Part shown: positions 7,203 through 16,752 of the stretch, piece after piece
Layout of the letters: each line of letters begins with the position of its first letter
Position numbering within the stretch: the first letter of the stretch is position 1
Origin: Saprospiraceae bacterium
GTDB lineage: Bacteria; Bacteroidota; Bacteroidia; Chitinophagales; Saprospiraceae
Assembly (NCBI GenBank): GCA_028285545.1
Contig: JANQPA010000124.1
Span: 1 to 38,919 of the forward strand
Reading direction: 5' to 3'
DNA length: 38,919 nt
Notes under the pieces: generated by a model
Database searches by the model: none
Told to the model about the DNA's origin: nothing
What the model saw: the letters and a program-made list of their open reading frames with translations, nothing else
Position numbers and translations under genes: made by a program

Positions 7203-10200
7203 GTGAAAAATTTAGACCGTTTACTACATCTTTATCAAAAGGACAAACGCATTCTTGATATTCAAGCTGTTTTACAAGACAAGCCTAATGCCAGGATTTT
7301 GCTGTCTGGTATGGTTGGTGCTTTGGATGCTTTTATCATTACAACTCTCTTTGAATCTAGTGATCAGAACCACTTGGTTATTGCTGGAGATAAAGAACAG
7401 GCCGCTTATTTGCAGAATACCATTTCCAATTTACTGGATAAGCGTACAGCACATTTTTTTCCTGACTCTTTTAAAAGGCCAAGAAATTTTGAGAAACTAA
7501 ACAGCTCCAATATTCTGGAGAGGACCAGAACCATAAGTAAAATTAGCACTACCAGGACAAATGGCATTCTGGTGGTGAGTTATCCTGAAGCCATTTTTGA
7601 AAAAGTGGTTGATCCTAATCTATTAAATAAAAACAGAATAAATATTGTAAAAGGTGAGAGCCTTGATGTAGACACCATAATCGAATTATTGGTCGGATAC
7701 GGTTTTAAGCGCGAAGACTTTGTGTATGAACCTGGGCAATTTTCCATTCGAGGGGGAATTGTGGATATTTTCTCATATGGAAATGAATATCCTTATCGCA
7801 TAGAACTATTTGATGATGAAGTGGAAAGTATTCGCGTTTTCAACCCCATCAATCAGCTTTCCATAAAAGACATTAAGTCAGTTTCCATTATCCCAAACAT
7901 AAATACAGAGTTTTCCTCTTCAGACAAGGTCTCCCTCTTAGAGGTGATGCCTTCAAATACCCTGGTCTGGGTTCAAAATATTGGAGACTTAATTGATCGA
8001 CTACAGACTTGTTTTGAAAAAGCGGAAGAATTTGCCAGAACTATTTCCATATTGGATACTAGTGAACTGGCAGAGGCATTCAGGGATCGATCCTTCATTT
8101 ATCCTAAAGAAATAGTGAATGCCATTGAACCCTTCCAATTAATTTGTTTTTCAAAATCAGATAAAGACCCTGAATTCGATGCTAATGTTCGTTTTCAAAG
8201 TAAGCCCCAACCTAGTTTTAACAAGAATTTCGAATTGCTCATTCGGGATCTGACTGAAAACCGAAAAAAGGGAATTCAAAACTTTCTTTTCACCGATAAC
8301 CCAAGGCAAATTGAGCGGTTCTATTCTATTTTTGAGGACCTGAACGCTGATGTACAACTACATCCAATAGCCAAATCAATTTATAAAGGCTTTATTGATC
8401 TGGAACAAAAGGTAGCCTGCTATACCGATCATCAAATCTTTGAACGCTTTCACAGATATAAATTAAAACAAGGATTTAATAAAAATCAGGCTCTTAATGT
8501 GCGATTATTGAGAGAATTGCAAGTTGGAGATTATGTAACACACATCGATCATGGAGTTGGTAAATATTCAGGTCTGGAAAAAATTGACATTAATGGTCAT
8601 ATACAGGAATCGGTACGCCTGAAATACAAAAACAACGATATCCTGTATGTAAGCATTAACTCTCTTCATAAAATTTCCAAATTTGTTGGTAAGGATGGAG
8701 GAAAAGAACCTAAGCTAAGCAAATTGGGTTCGGATGCCTGGAAAACATTGAAGCGCAAGACCAAAAAGAAGGTCAAGGATATGGCTGGCGAATTGATAAA
8801 ACTTTACGCCAAACGCCGTGCTTCTGAGGGAATTGCCTTTCCCGAAGATGGTTATTTGCAAAATGAATTAGAAGCCTCCTTTATTTATGAAGATACTCCG
8901 GACCAATTAAAAGCTACCAATGATGTAAAAGGAGATATGATGAAACCCTATCCTATGGATCGACTCATTTGTGGAGATGTAGGGTTTGGCAAAACCGAAA
9001 TTGCAGTGCGGGCCGCATTCAAAACAGTGATTGGAGGTAAGCAGGTAGCTATTCTGGTCCCAACAACCATTTTGGCCCTTCAACATTATCATACTTTTAA
9101 AGAGAGGCTGGAAGATTTTGGAGTCACAGTAGACTTTGTCAATCGATTTAGAACTGCTAAAGAAAAGCGGGAGACCTTTGAACGTTTGAAGGAAGGTAAG
9201 GTAGATGTGATTATAGGTACCCACAGTCTTTTAAATAAGCAGGTAGGGTTCAAAGATCTTGGCTTGCTCGTTATCGATGAAGAGCAAAAATTTGGGGTAG
9301 CTGCCAAGGAAAAACTAAGGAATATTAAAGTAAATGTAGATACCCTTACTTTAACAGCCACCCCCATTCCACGTACCTTACAGTTTTCATTAATGGCGGC
9401 AAGGGATCTATCGATTATTCGCACTCCTCCGCCAAATCGACAACCTATCCATACAGAAGTTCGAACCTTTAATGATGAATTGGTTAAGGAAGCCATTTAT
9501 TTTGAAATGAACAGAGGAGGGCAGGTTTTTTTCGTTCATAATCGTGTAAAAAACCTAATTGACATCGCAGCTATGGTGAGCCGGCTTTGTCCTGATGTAG
9601 ATGTAGCCATTGCGCATGGGCAAATGGACCCCAAGAAGTTGGAGAAAACGCTGCTGGATTTTATCGATAAAAAGCATGATGTACTCATCTCAACAAACAT
9701 TATTGAAACGGGCCTAGATATTCCCAATGCCAATACCATGATCATCAATAATGCCCATCAATTTGGCATGAGTGACCTGCATCAATTAAGAGGACGGGTT
9801 GGACGATCGAACAAAAAAGCCTATTGTTATCTCTTTAGTCCTCCTCCAACCGTTCTTACTAATGAAGCTCGAAAACGATTGCGTACATTAGAGGAGTTCT
9901 CAGATTTGGGAAGTGGATTTGATATAGCCATGCGCGATCTTGATATTCGTGGAGCGGGGAACCTTTTGGGAGGAGAACAAAGTGGTTTTATTGCAGATAT
10001 CGGATATGAAACCTACCAAAAGATTTTAGAAGAAGCTGTTCAGGAATTAAAAGAAAATGAGTTTAAAGACCTCTTCAAGGAAGACTTAGAAAAAGATAGG
10101 AGCTTTGTTCGCGATGTTCAAATTGATACCGATGTTGAAATGCTTATTCCGGATGAGTATGTCAGCAGTATACAGGAGCGGCTGAATTTATATACTCAAT

Positions 10201-10589
10201 TAGATAAACTGGAAAGTGAAGAAGCCATCCAGAAATTTCAAATTGAACTTCAGGATAGGTTTGGAAATGTCCCATTACAAATAAAAGAATTATTCGAAGG
10301 TTTACGATTAAGGTGGAGATGTAAATCTTTAGGTTTTGAGCGCTTAATTTTAAAAAACCACAAGCTTCGTTGTTATTTTGTTGAGAACCCACAATCCCCA
10401 TATTTTGAAACGGATCTGTTTCAGAAAATTGTCCAATATGTAGCCACAGAGGGGCAAAATGATGGTTTGAGTTTTAAGAAAACTCACCGGCACTTTATTA
10501 TGATTAAGTCTGGAGTAAGAAGTTTGAGAGCAGCCAATGAGGTCTTGGAAAAATTAGAAAATGCTGTTGTTGAGGTAATTGAAAAATAG
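7203..10589 (+). CDS. mfd: transcription-repair coupling factor Mfd
   Basis: This 1128-residue protein removes RNA polymerase stalled at DNA damage and recruits UvrA. The N-terminal third is the UvrB-like and UvrA-binding region, including GYGFKREDFVYEPGQFSIRGG. The RNA-polymerase-interacting CarD-like domain begins near residue 437 (LQVGDYVTHIDHGVGKYSG). The translocase has Walker A GDVGFGKT near residue 591, DEEQ near 692 and TATPIPRTLQFS. Helicase motif VI is HQLRGRVGRS, and a TRCF C-terminal domain ends the protein. Length is normal. The chosen start is a GTG at 7203, placing MKNLDRLLHLY at the N-terminus. It stands alone, divergent from the rhodanese gene. Confidence 0.96.
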   Translation: MKNLDRLLHLYQKDKRILDIQAVLQDKPNARILLSGMVGALDAFIITTLFESSDQNHLVIAGDKEQAAYLQNTISNLLDKRTAHFFPDSFKRPRNFEKLNSSNILERTRTISKISTTRTNGILVVSYPEAIFEKVVDPNLLNKNRINIVKGESLDVDTIIELLVGYGFKREDFVYEPGQFSIRGGIVDIFSYGNEYPYRIELFDDEVESIRVFNPINQLSIKDIKSVSIIPNINTEFSSSDKVSLLEVMPSNTLVWVQNIGDLIDRLQTCFEKAEEFARTISILDTSELAEAFRDRSFIYPKEIVNAIEPFQLICFSKSDKDPEFDANVRFQSKPQPSFNKNFELLIRDLTENRKKGIQNFLFTDNPRQIERFYSIFEDLNADVQLHPIAKSIYKGFIDLEQKVACYTDHQIFERFHRYKLKQGFNKNQALNVRLLRELQVGDYVTHIDHGVGKYSGLEKIDINGHIQESVRLKYKNNDILYVSINSLHKISKFVGKDGGKEPKLSKLGSDAWKTLKRKTKKKVKDMAGELIKLYAKRRASEGIAFPEDGYLQNELEASFIYEDTPDQLKATNDVKGDMMKPYPMDRLICGDVGFGKTEIAVRAAFKTVIGGKQVAILVPTTILALQHYHTFKERLEDFGVTVDFVNRFRTAKEKRETFERLKEGKVDVIIGTHSLLNKQVGFKDLGLLVIDEEQKFGVAAKEKLRNIKVNVDTLTLTATPIPRTLQFSLMAARDLSIIRTPPPNRQPIHTEVRTFNDELVKEAIYFEMNRGGQVFFVHNRVKNLIDIAAMVSRLCPDVDVAIAHGQMDPKKLEKTLLDFIDKKHDVLISTNIIETGLDIPNANTMIINNAHQFGMSDLHQLRGRVGRSNKKAYCYLFSPPPTVLTNEARKRLRTLEEFSDLGSGFDIAMRDLDIRGAGNLLGGEQSGFIADIGYETYQKILEEAVQELKENEFKDLFKEDLEKDRSFVRDVQIDTDVEMLIPDEYVSSIQERLNLYTQLDKLESEEAIQKFQIELQDRFGNVPLQIKELFEGLRLRWRCKSLGFERLILKNHKLRCYFVENPQSPYFETDLFQKIVQYVATEGQNDGLSFKKTHRHFIMIKSGVRSLRAANEVLEKLENAVVEVIEK

Positions 10590-10628
10590 CTTCTCAAATG
10601 GCCAAATCTGGCCATTTGAGAAGCTATT
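10585..10628. terminator. bidirectional terminator between mfd and serpin
   Basis: Positions 10585-10604 and 10609-10628 are perfect 20-bp complements with the 4-base loop AATC. The mfd stop TAG (10587-10589) lies inside the left arm and the serpin stop starts 3 bases beyond the right arm. There is no long T tract, so it may work mainly as a transcript-end stabiliser or in a Rho-assisted way. Confidence 0.8.
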
Positions 10629-10630
10629 AA

Positions 10631-11869
10631 TTATTGCGCGGTAGGATCCATAATTTTTCCTAAAAACAATACGCTTCCTAAGCTATTATCGCGAATAACC
10701 AATAAGAAGGGTCGATCCAGGATGACATAAGGAATTTGGGGGACAGAAGTTTCAACGATACCAATAGACGTTACGGCGGCGGCCTCTGTTCCTTCTTCGT
10801 TAACTTCGATAAAAGTTTTGTGCTTTACCTCATCAATGGATAGTTCTGCATCTGCAATGTTGCCAAAATCAGCCAATCCGGCCATAAAGGCAGTAGGCAT
10901 GCCCAGATCTGCCAATGGCTGGTTTAGAGTAGCTTCGTACTTCAGTTTGAATTTAGGCATAGAAAAAAACATTTCAGTATTACTAAAACTCCACTCTTGA
11001 TTTTGCCAGAAAGAATCATCAAAGCCATTGATTATTTCATCCACCTCTACTTCTTCGTTGGGAAGAATCAAGGTCATGGAAAAAAGAGAATCACCATAGG
11101 CAAGATCTACCGCTTGAAAATTATCATTGGCAAAATAAGGAAGAGTTGACGTGCCGTGGCTCATCATATCCACATTCACTTTAGAACCATCAGCCAGATT
11201 AAAAGGCCGTTCATCTGTCATGTCCGGATCAAAGCGTTTAAGCCAGCCACCTTTAAAATAAACGGCATTGATCAGGTACATGACGATGTTGTTGGGAACC
11301 TGGTCAATAATCTTTTCAATGAGCCCTTCCGTTTTATCATTTACCCAGTCATTAATTACATCTTTTGCGTCGGGTTTTGAAAAATCTACCTCATTGACTT
11401 CACTTTGATAAAAAGTTTGATTTGCATCTATGAAGGGCTGCTTTACCGGATAGCCTTCTTTATACCAAATTGAATTGGCAATATTCAAGGTGACTTTAGG
11501 ATCGGCCGAAGGCAATGTATTGAGAAAATCCTGATAAGAAGCATTGAGTTTTTCTTGTGACCAGGAATCCACTTTCATGGTTTTCATCATTTCTTCGTGA
11601 GTGGAATTTCTGGCACCATTGGTGGTCATAGATAAGGCTGTGGCAATACTGACAGGAGAAATGATAATATTTTCGTTTGGTTTTTCCTCGTGCAGGCGTT
11701 GCATAAGTGACAAGCCAAACTTAGCGGTGGATGCATTCAATTCACAGACATCTTGATGATCGCCACAATCCAGATCTATAACAGTCCGTGGAGTGGGGCC
11801 ATCACTATTGTCGCAAGCGAAGAGGGATATTCCCAGGAGGAATAGAGTAATTTTGGATATACTTTTCAT
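10631..11869 (-). CDS. serpin-family lipoprotein
   Basis: This 412-residue serine-protease-inhibitor fold protein has a lipoprotein signal (lipobox SLFAC, C19), so it is probably lipid-anchored in the envelope. Family landmarks are NIIISPVSIATALSMTTNGA near residue 70, AVYFKGGWLKRFDP near the middle, and the hinge NEEGTEAAAV (357-366), whose small residues allow loop insertion, which suggests an inhibitory serpin. The C-terminal signature is DRPFLLVIRDNSLGSVLFLGKIMDP. The scissile bond falls within ETSVPQ; loop length differs slightly from alpha-1-antitrypsin, so P1 cannot be fixed. Targets could be its own exported proteases or those of a host or competitor. Confidence 0.93.
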   Translation of the reverse strand: MKSISKITLFLLGISLFACDNSDGPTPRTVIDLDCGDHQDVCELNASTAKFGLSLMQRLHEEKPNENIIISPVSIATALSMTTNGARNSTHEEMMKTMKVDSWSQEKLNASYQDFLNTLPSADPKVTLNIANSIWYKEGYPVKQPFIDANQTFYQSEVNEVDFSKPDAKDVINDWVNDKTEGLIEKIIDQVPNNIVMYLINAVYFKGGWLKRFDPDMTDERPFNLADGSKVNVDMMSHGTSTLPYFANDNFQAVDLAYGDSLFSMTLILPNEEVEVDEIINGFDDSFWQNQEWSFSNTEMFFSMPKFKLKYEATLNQPLADLGMPTAFMAGLADFGNIADAELSIDEVKHKTFIEVNEEGTEAAAVTSIGIVETSVPQIPYVILDRPFLLVIRDNSLGSVLFLGKIMDPTAQ

Positions 11870-11938
11870 TGGAATTTTATGTTTTTATTTTTTAGACGTA
11901 TGGTTCGATAAAAATGGTTGGTAGGGAAAAGAAATATT

Positions 11939-12055
11939 TTATGGTATAAGGTAAAAAGAACCCCGTTTTGTTTCTTTCGTTCCATTGATGAGTTCATAAT
12001 CTAAAAAATAAATATATGCTCCTGATGGGGCAATTCTTCCTCCAACTGAAGGAGG
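11939..12055 (-). pseudogene. tail fragment of a gliding-type C-terminal (CHU_C) domain protein
   Basis: The minus strand encodes a fragment ending GGRIAPSGAYIYFLDYEL and INGTKETKRGSFYLIP before a TAA stop at 11939-11941. This is the usual end of the gliding-motility-associated C-terminal domain, a T9SS sorting signal (pattern PxGxYxYxLxY...NGxxxxKxGxxxLI). The expected upstream part of the domain is absent: before TPPSVGG the frame runs into sequence that on the plus strand encodes the TPR protein. Only about 38 residues of a normally large surface protein remain. The exact breakpoint lies within about 12040-12060. Confidence 0.6.
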
Positions 12056-12711
12056 AGTTTGAAATTCAAAGATTAGAGGAAGAATTATTAGGCATTGCTG
12101 TTCGAAAAGACATCCGAAAGGAACTTGAAAGCCTTCAAAAAACACCTTTTTTAAAGGATGAGAAGATTGAGCCATCCAATTTTCAAAAAGCAGTAGCCAT
12201 TTTCTTCCTGATATTGGCATTTATTTTTGCATTCTGGTTTACAAATAGAAAAACGCAGGTTCATATAGTTGCAAAATTGGAGTTAAAAGAAACCTCTATG
12301 TTAGGTCTTTTTGATGCTACAAGAAGAGGAGAGCTATCTGTTGATAGCTTCCAAATACCACCAATTCTGATCAATCTAATCCGATCCAATAAAAACGAAA
12401 ACTTAAATACGGCTTTAAATGAAATTTCAAGTCTTAACCAAAACAATGCTCAGATACAATATTTGACGGGAGTGATATACAGTAAAACAAATCAATTTGA
12501 TACCGCTTTTCAATATTTCCAGAAAGCCATGGATAACCCTGGTAGCACACAAAAATTAAGTGCCTGGAGTCAATATTATTATTTGGTTCACCTTATGCTT
12601 GAGAAAACGCCAAGAGTAGAATTCCAGCAAATCATTGAAGAAATTAAAATGGATGAATCAGGTCATCCTTTTTATCCAAGAATGGAAGATATTGAAAAAA
12701 GATTAAATTGA
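12016..12711 (+). CDS. membrane TPR protein, probably truncated at its N-terminus
   Basis: This 231-residue protein has one transmembrane segment (about residues 59-78, AVAIFFLILAFIFAFWF) and TPR-like helices in the C-terminal half (LTGVIYSKTNQFDTAFQYFQKAMDN). The stretch EEFEIQRLEEELLGIAVRKDIRKELESLQ resembles the second half of the N-terminal region of a common Bacteroidota membrane-TPR family, but the acidic helical start seen there (of the LIxxYLxGxLxxxExxxFExxL kind) is missing. The first dozen residues (MLLMGQFFLQL) are antisense to the CHU_C fragment. The gene therefore looks 5'-truncated and may not be functional. An alternative start is the ATG at 12025. Function unknown. Confidence 0.55.
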   Translation: MLLMGQFFLQLKEEFEIQRLEEELLGIAVRKDIRKELESLQKTPFLKDEKIEPSNFQKAVAIFFLILAFIFAFWFTNRKTQVHIVAKLELKETSMLGLFDATRRGELSVDSFQIPPILINLIRSNKNENLNTALNEISSLNQNNAQIQYLTGVIYSKTNQFDTAFQYFQKAMDNPGSTQKLSAWSQYYYLVHLMLEKTPRVEFQQIIEEIKMDESGHPFYPRMEDIEKRLN

Positions 12712-12802
12712 AAATATTAAACTCCGAAACCTCTTTTACTAAAAGAATTTTCCTGCTCACACCTTTTTAAACCTACAATGCATCCTAAAGAATAAACCTT
12801 CA

Positions 12803-14308
12803 GTGATGAAACACCTCATTTTTTTGCTTCTTTTAATTTGTTCTCCTTTATCAAGAATACTTCTGCAAACTTCCTCTACAACCAAGCTTGTTAAAATATG
12901 TGGTCAACTTCAAAATTATGACGCTAATTTACTACCCAATACGATCAAAGCTGGTGTGAATGATCCCGGAACCTCAAGCCAATTATCTTATAAAGCAGAT
13001 ATTCAACCTGATGGCACCTTTTGTTTAGAATTTGAGCGATATCATCCGCAAGATGTTTGGATCGTTTATCAAACGACCTTTCTGATTTTCGTACGTCCTG
13101 GCGATAGCCTATATATGCAGTGGGATGGTCATCTTGAAAAGAGGGTTGACATTCATAAAACGCTCGAATTTTCAGGTGATGCTGCCAATTTAAATCATCA
13201 GCTATCCAATTACCTATCAGAATATTTTTCTATCAGGGAAAAAACTCTTCCTTTGTTAAAAGAAGCACAAAAGAACTCAAAACCAGATGAATATTTAACT
13301 ATTGTTAAAAATTATAAAAAGGAAATTGATTTAAACCTTCAAGCCTTTATTGAAAAACACAATCCTTCTTCATTAATCCGAACCTGGACAAAAATGGAGG
13401 TGGAGATGGAATACTATTTACAATCCTCTATGTATCCTATAATGCATAGGATGCTTAATAATTATAAATCCAGTGAATGGTCAATTCCGCTGTCTTTTTT
13501 TGAAAAAATCAAGCCTCTCCCTATTCTTGACACCAATCTGATAATTAATACAAAGGCATCGAGAAAACTAGCAAATCAATACTTGTATGTTTATGTTTTT
13601 GAAATCATCAAACAAGCCAAACATGCCAATTATGGGGAGGCCCGAGACTCCATAATTTTATCTGAAATCATTCATCAAACTAAAGGAAATCCATTATTAA
13701 AACAGATGGTTTTGACAGAATTCGTAAATACTAATCTAAGAAGAAATAAAGTAGAGGAGGTTGAAAAATATTGGGGCCCCATAATCAGAAAACACGTTAC
13801 AGTTCCTTTCTTATTCCTTCCATTGGAAGCCCATCTGGAACGAACTTTGCACCATTTAAATGCTCCCAAAATATCGTCTGAAACTATTCTTGATATAGTC
13901 AATCAAACAGAAGCAGAAGATATAATCAAAAACATTTTAAAAGAAAATGCAGGTAAGGTCATTTATCTTGATGTTTGGGCCACCTGGTGTAGTCCATGTA
14001 TTGCTGAAATGCCGAATTCTCAGGAAATGCAAAACCAATTTAAAAATGAGGAGGTTAGCTTTGTATTTATTTGTATTGACTCTGAAGAAAAGGCATGGAA
14101 GGGAGTTTTATCTAGATTCCAGCTTGCTGGTCAGCATTTACTTTTAGCCAAGACTCAGGGAGAGGCATTTCAAGAAACCCTTGAAGTAAAAGGAATTCCA
14201 CATTATTTTTTAATTGATAAAAATGGAAAAATCATAGAAAAGGGTTCCCATCTTCGACCTGGTAAGGAAGCCACAATGAAGAAAATTAAAGCTCTATTAA
14301 AGGAGTGA
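12803..14308 (+). CDS. TlpA-like thioredoxin-fold protein
   Basis: This 501-residue exported thiol-disulfide protein has a signal peptide (MMKHLIFLLLLICSPLSRILLQ). The N-terminal half looks like the beta-rich domain that precedes many Bacteroidota TlpA proteins: VKICGQLQNYDANLLPNTI near residue 30, then FLIFVRPGDSLYMQWDG. A helical middle follows. The C-terminal TlpA/AhpC-type domain spans about residues 370-500 with active site WCSPC (W395, C396, C399) and the cis-proline region VKGIPHYFLIDKNGKI. It probably reduces or isomerises envelope disulfides; the substrate is unknown. It lies 91 bases after the TPR gene on the same strand and converges with porQ. Confidence 0.85.
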   Translation: MMKHLIFLLLLICSPLSRILLQTSSTTKLVKICGQLQNYDANLLPNTIKAGVNDPGTSSQLSYKADIQPDGTFCLEFERYHPQDVWIVYQTTFLIFVRPGDSLYMQWDGHLEKRVDIHKTLEFSGDAANLNHQLSNYLSEYFSIREKTLPLLKEAQKNSKPDEYLTIVKNYKKEIDLNLQAFIEKHNPSSLIRTWTKMEVEMEYYLQSSMYPIMHRMLNNYKSSEWSIPLSFFEKIKPLPILDTNLIINTKASRKLANQYLYVYVFEIIKQAKHANYGEARDSIILSEIIHQTKGNPLLKQMVLTEFVNTNLRRNKVEEVEKYWGPIIRKHVTVPFLFLPLEAHLERTLHHLNAPKISSETILDIVNQTEAEDIIKNILKENAGKVIYLDVWATWCSPCIAEMPNSQEMQNQFKNEEVSFVFICIDSEEKAWKGVLSRFQLAGQHLLLAKTQGEAFQETLEVKGIPHYFLIDKNGKIIEKGSHLRPGKEATMKKIKALLKE

Positions 14309-14333
14309 ACAATATTTTTTATTTAAACTCCTT
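14300..14333. terminator. weak hairpin between convergent genes
   Basis: AAGGAGT (14300-14306) pairs with ACTCCTT (14327-14333) across a T-rich 20-base loop. It overlaps the stop of the thioredoxin-like gene and the last codons of porQ. The stem is short, so this is a weak terminator call. Confidence 0.35.
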
Positions 14334-15431
14334 CAAATTTGTAGAAACACTCAAATGGGTCACTCCACCAGCAATATGGTAAACCAAGTGGCCAAAATCC
14401 AGGCGAAAACGATTGACCTTAATCCCCGCTCCAAAAGAAAAGCCAGCCAGGCTACCAAAATCAGGAACAGTTAGATCTTGACGTAAGAAATTATTATAAC
14501 CAAAGCGTAGGCGGAAGTTTTCGCGTGCTCCAATTAAAAATTCTCCATTAAAAATAAAATGACGGAAAAGGTTTTGAACAAAAACTGAGCTTTCTCCGGT
14601 TATGCCATTATCATCTATAAAAATGGTGCCCTGTTCTGCATTCGGGTCATCAAATAAGAGGTTCCATTGCTGAGCATTATGGTAGATGATTGAAAAGCGA
14701 AAAGGAAGATATCGCAGTTTCTTGGATAGGCCTATTTGTATTTCAAAAGGAAGTTCTTCTCCTCTATTTTCTTCTCCAGTATAGGTAGAAAGAATGGTTC
14801 CCATGTTTTTGGCTACAAAAGAAAAAGTAAAGTTAGAAGCAGTATCCAAATAAGTTGCTGCCAAATCCACTGCGATGGCACTTGAGTTATAGGATTCTAA
14901 TCTGGAGCTCAAATATTTAATGTTGGCACCAAGAGAAATTCGTTCATTAACCATTCTGCCGGCACCTATCGTAGCTGCCAATTCTTTTGCTTTAAAAGTG
15001 CCTAGTTGCTGGAAAAATTGATCCGTCTGTTGGAACTCCCCATAATTGATGTATTTGACTCCTCCAAAAAAAGTTGTTTCAATTGACTCAGTATGATGAC
15101 CAAAGGCAGCAAAACCATGGCTAATGCTTTCAAAGTGAAAGCTATGATTAAATGCTATTTGCTGATGCATTTCCGGATTCAAAAGAGCAGGGTTAGCAAA
15201 AGCCAGATTTACATCGTCATCCATTACGGTGATAAGGTTCCCTCCCAGGCTGGCAATACGCGCAGAAGAAGGCAGGTTCACGAACTTATAAAGATAGCGC
15301 CCTCCGAATTGTGCCTGAAGCAATAAAGGGAAAAAGATCAACAGACAAATTGGTAGAAAAATATCTTTTCCAATGTTCAAACTGGAAAAGATATTTTGAT
15401 TAAAGCACTTTATTTCTTCCAATACTTTCAT
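14319..15431 (-). CDS. porQ: type IX secretion system protein PorQ
   Basis: This 370-residue outer-membrane beta-barrel protein belongs to the PorV/PorQ group of T9SS components. A hydrophobic export signal ends at LLQAQFGG near residue 43. The mature N-terminus YLYKFVNLPSSARIASLGGN, with DDDVNLAFANPALLNP soon after, is characteristic. The rest alternates short beta strands to the C-terminus. PorQ is thought to help transfer or anchor sorted cargo at the cell surface with the PorU/PorZ attachment complex. The ATG at 15431 lies inside the 3' end of ugd (32-bp overlap), suggesting coupled expression. The N-terminal extension before the hydrophobic core (about 25 residues) is longer than usual. 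Confidence 0.88.
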   Translation of the reverse strand: MKVLEEIKCFNQNIFSSLNIGKDIFLPICLLIFFPLLLQAQFGGRYLYKFVNLPSSARIASLGGNLITVMDDDVNLAFANPALLNPEMHQQIAFNHSFHFESISHGFAAFGHHTESIETTFFGGVKYINYGEFQQTDQFFQQLGTFKAKELAATIGAGRMVNERISLGANIKYLSSRLESYNSSAIAVDLAATYLDTASNFTFSFVAKNMGTILSTYTGEENRGEELPFEIQIGLSKKLRYLPFRFSIIYHNAQQWNLLFDDPNAEQGTIFIDDNGITGESSVFVQNLFRHFIFNGEFLIGARENFRLRFGYNNFLRQDLTVPDFGSLAGFSFGAGIKVNRFRLDFGHLVYHIAGGVTHLSVSTNLKEFK

Positions 15432-16713
15432 AATAAAATCCTTGGTCTTTCATGAATTCCAGGTCGTAAAGATTTCTCCCATCAAAGATAAGTGGATTTT
15501 TAAGGAGATTCCTCATTACTTTAAAGCTTGGCGTCCGAAAGACACTCCATTCTGTTACAATAGCCAGGGCATCTGCATCGATAATGGCTTCATTTTGATC
15601 AGCAACCAGTTGTATTTTGTCACCCAGCAAAGCCTTAACATTTTCCATTGCTTCCGGGTCGTATGCTTTAATGTGTGCCCCTGCTTTTAAAAGTTCATCA
15701 ATAATATAGAGGGCAGGAGCTTCACGTATATCATCAGTATTGGGTTTAAAAGCAAGTCCCCAAATAGCAATGGTTTTTCCGGAAAGATCTTCACCCAATT
15801 TATTTTTTATCTTCTCTGCAAGAATAGATCTTTGGCTCCCATTTACCTCAAGTACAGCATTTAAAATCTTGAAGTCATATTCATTTTCTTTGGCCGTTTT
15901 GGATAAAGCCTGTACATCTTTTGGGAAGCAACTTCCCCCAAATCCTACTCCTGGAAAGAGAAAACGCTTACCAATTCGGCCATCACTTCCCATTCCCATT
16001 CTAACCATATCTACATTAGCACCTAATTTTTCACAAAGATTTGCTATTTCATTCATGAATGATATTCTAGTAGCCAGGTAGGAATTGGCAGCATATTTGG
16101 TCATCTCTGCCGACCGCTCATCCATAAAGTAAATAGGATTCCCCTGACGAACAAAAGGCTTGTACAAACGTTTAAGGATTTTCTGTGCTCTTTCTGAGGA
16201 CGTTCCAATTACAACTCTATCAGGACGAAGGAAATCCTCCACCGCAACGCCTTCTCTTAAAAATTCGGGATTAGATACAACATCGAATAAGTCCTCATCT
16301 AAATTTTCAATCAAGATATTATGTACCTTTTCTGCTGTACCAACCGGAACGGTACTTTTATCAATAATTACTTTGTAATCAGTAATAAGCATGGAAAGCT
16401 GTTTGGCTACTCCTAAAATATAGGATAAGTCAGCTGATCCATCCTCTCCTGGAGGGGTAGGAAGTGCCAGAAAAATCACCTCTGCACCAGGTATTGCCTC
16501 TGCCAAGTTGGTGGTAAAATGCAAACGTCCTTCTTTAGAGTTCCTTTCGAACAAGGTATCTAAGCCAGGTTCGTATATTGGAACAATTCCTTTACGCATT
16601 TTTTCGACCTTATTTTCATCGATATCAACGCAGGTAACATTATTTCCTGTTTCAGCAAAACAAGTTCCGGTAACCAAGCCGACGTAGCCAGTCCCTACAA
16701 CGGTAATATTCAT
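15400..16713 (-). CDS. ugd: UDP-glucose 6-dehydrogenase
   Basis: This 437-residue cytosolic enzyme oxidises UDP-glucose to UDP-glucuronate with NAD, supplying acidic sugars for surface polysaccharides. The Rossmann motif GTGYVGLVTG is at the N-terminus, the catalytic cysteine is C262 in FGGSCFPKD, and the C-terminal UDP-binding domain includes WGLAFKPNTDDIREAPA. The frame is open to an ATG at 16755, but the ATG at 16713 (MNITVVGTGYVG) gives the family-normal start, and an exact -7 promoter box at 16753-16760 would place the transcript start after 16755. Its 3' end overlaps porQ by 32 bases. Confidence 0.95.
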   Translation of the reverse strand: MNITVVGTGYVGLVTGTCFAETGNNVTCVDIDENKVEKMRKGIVPIYEPGLDTLFERNSKEGRLHFTTNLAEAIPGAEVIFLALPTPPGEDGSADLSYILGVAKQLSMLITDYKVIIDKSTVPVGTAEKVHNILIENLDEDLFDVVSNPEFLREGVAVEDFLRPDRVVIGTSSERAQKILKRLYKPFVRQGNPIYFMDERSAEMTKYAANSYLATRISFMNEIANLCEKLGANVDMVRMGMGSDGRIGKRFLFPGVGFGGSCFPKDVQALSKTAKENEYDFKILNAVLEVNGSQRSILAEKIKNKLGEDLSGKTIAIWGLAFKPNTDDIREAPALYIIDELLKAGAHIKAYDPEAMENVKALLGDKIQLVADQNEAIIDADALAIVTEWSVFRTPSFKVMRNLLKNPLIFDGRNLYDLEFMKDQGFYYESIGRNKVL

Positions 16714-16752
16714 TTTTGTGATTTTTGAGATTTGTTTCTTTTTTGGTTCGCG

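Noticed and set aside
9089-9496. A 135-residue open frame on the minus strand inside mfd
   Set aside because: It is antisense to the conserved translocase motifs, with no signal, promoter or domain of its own.
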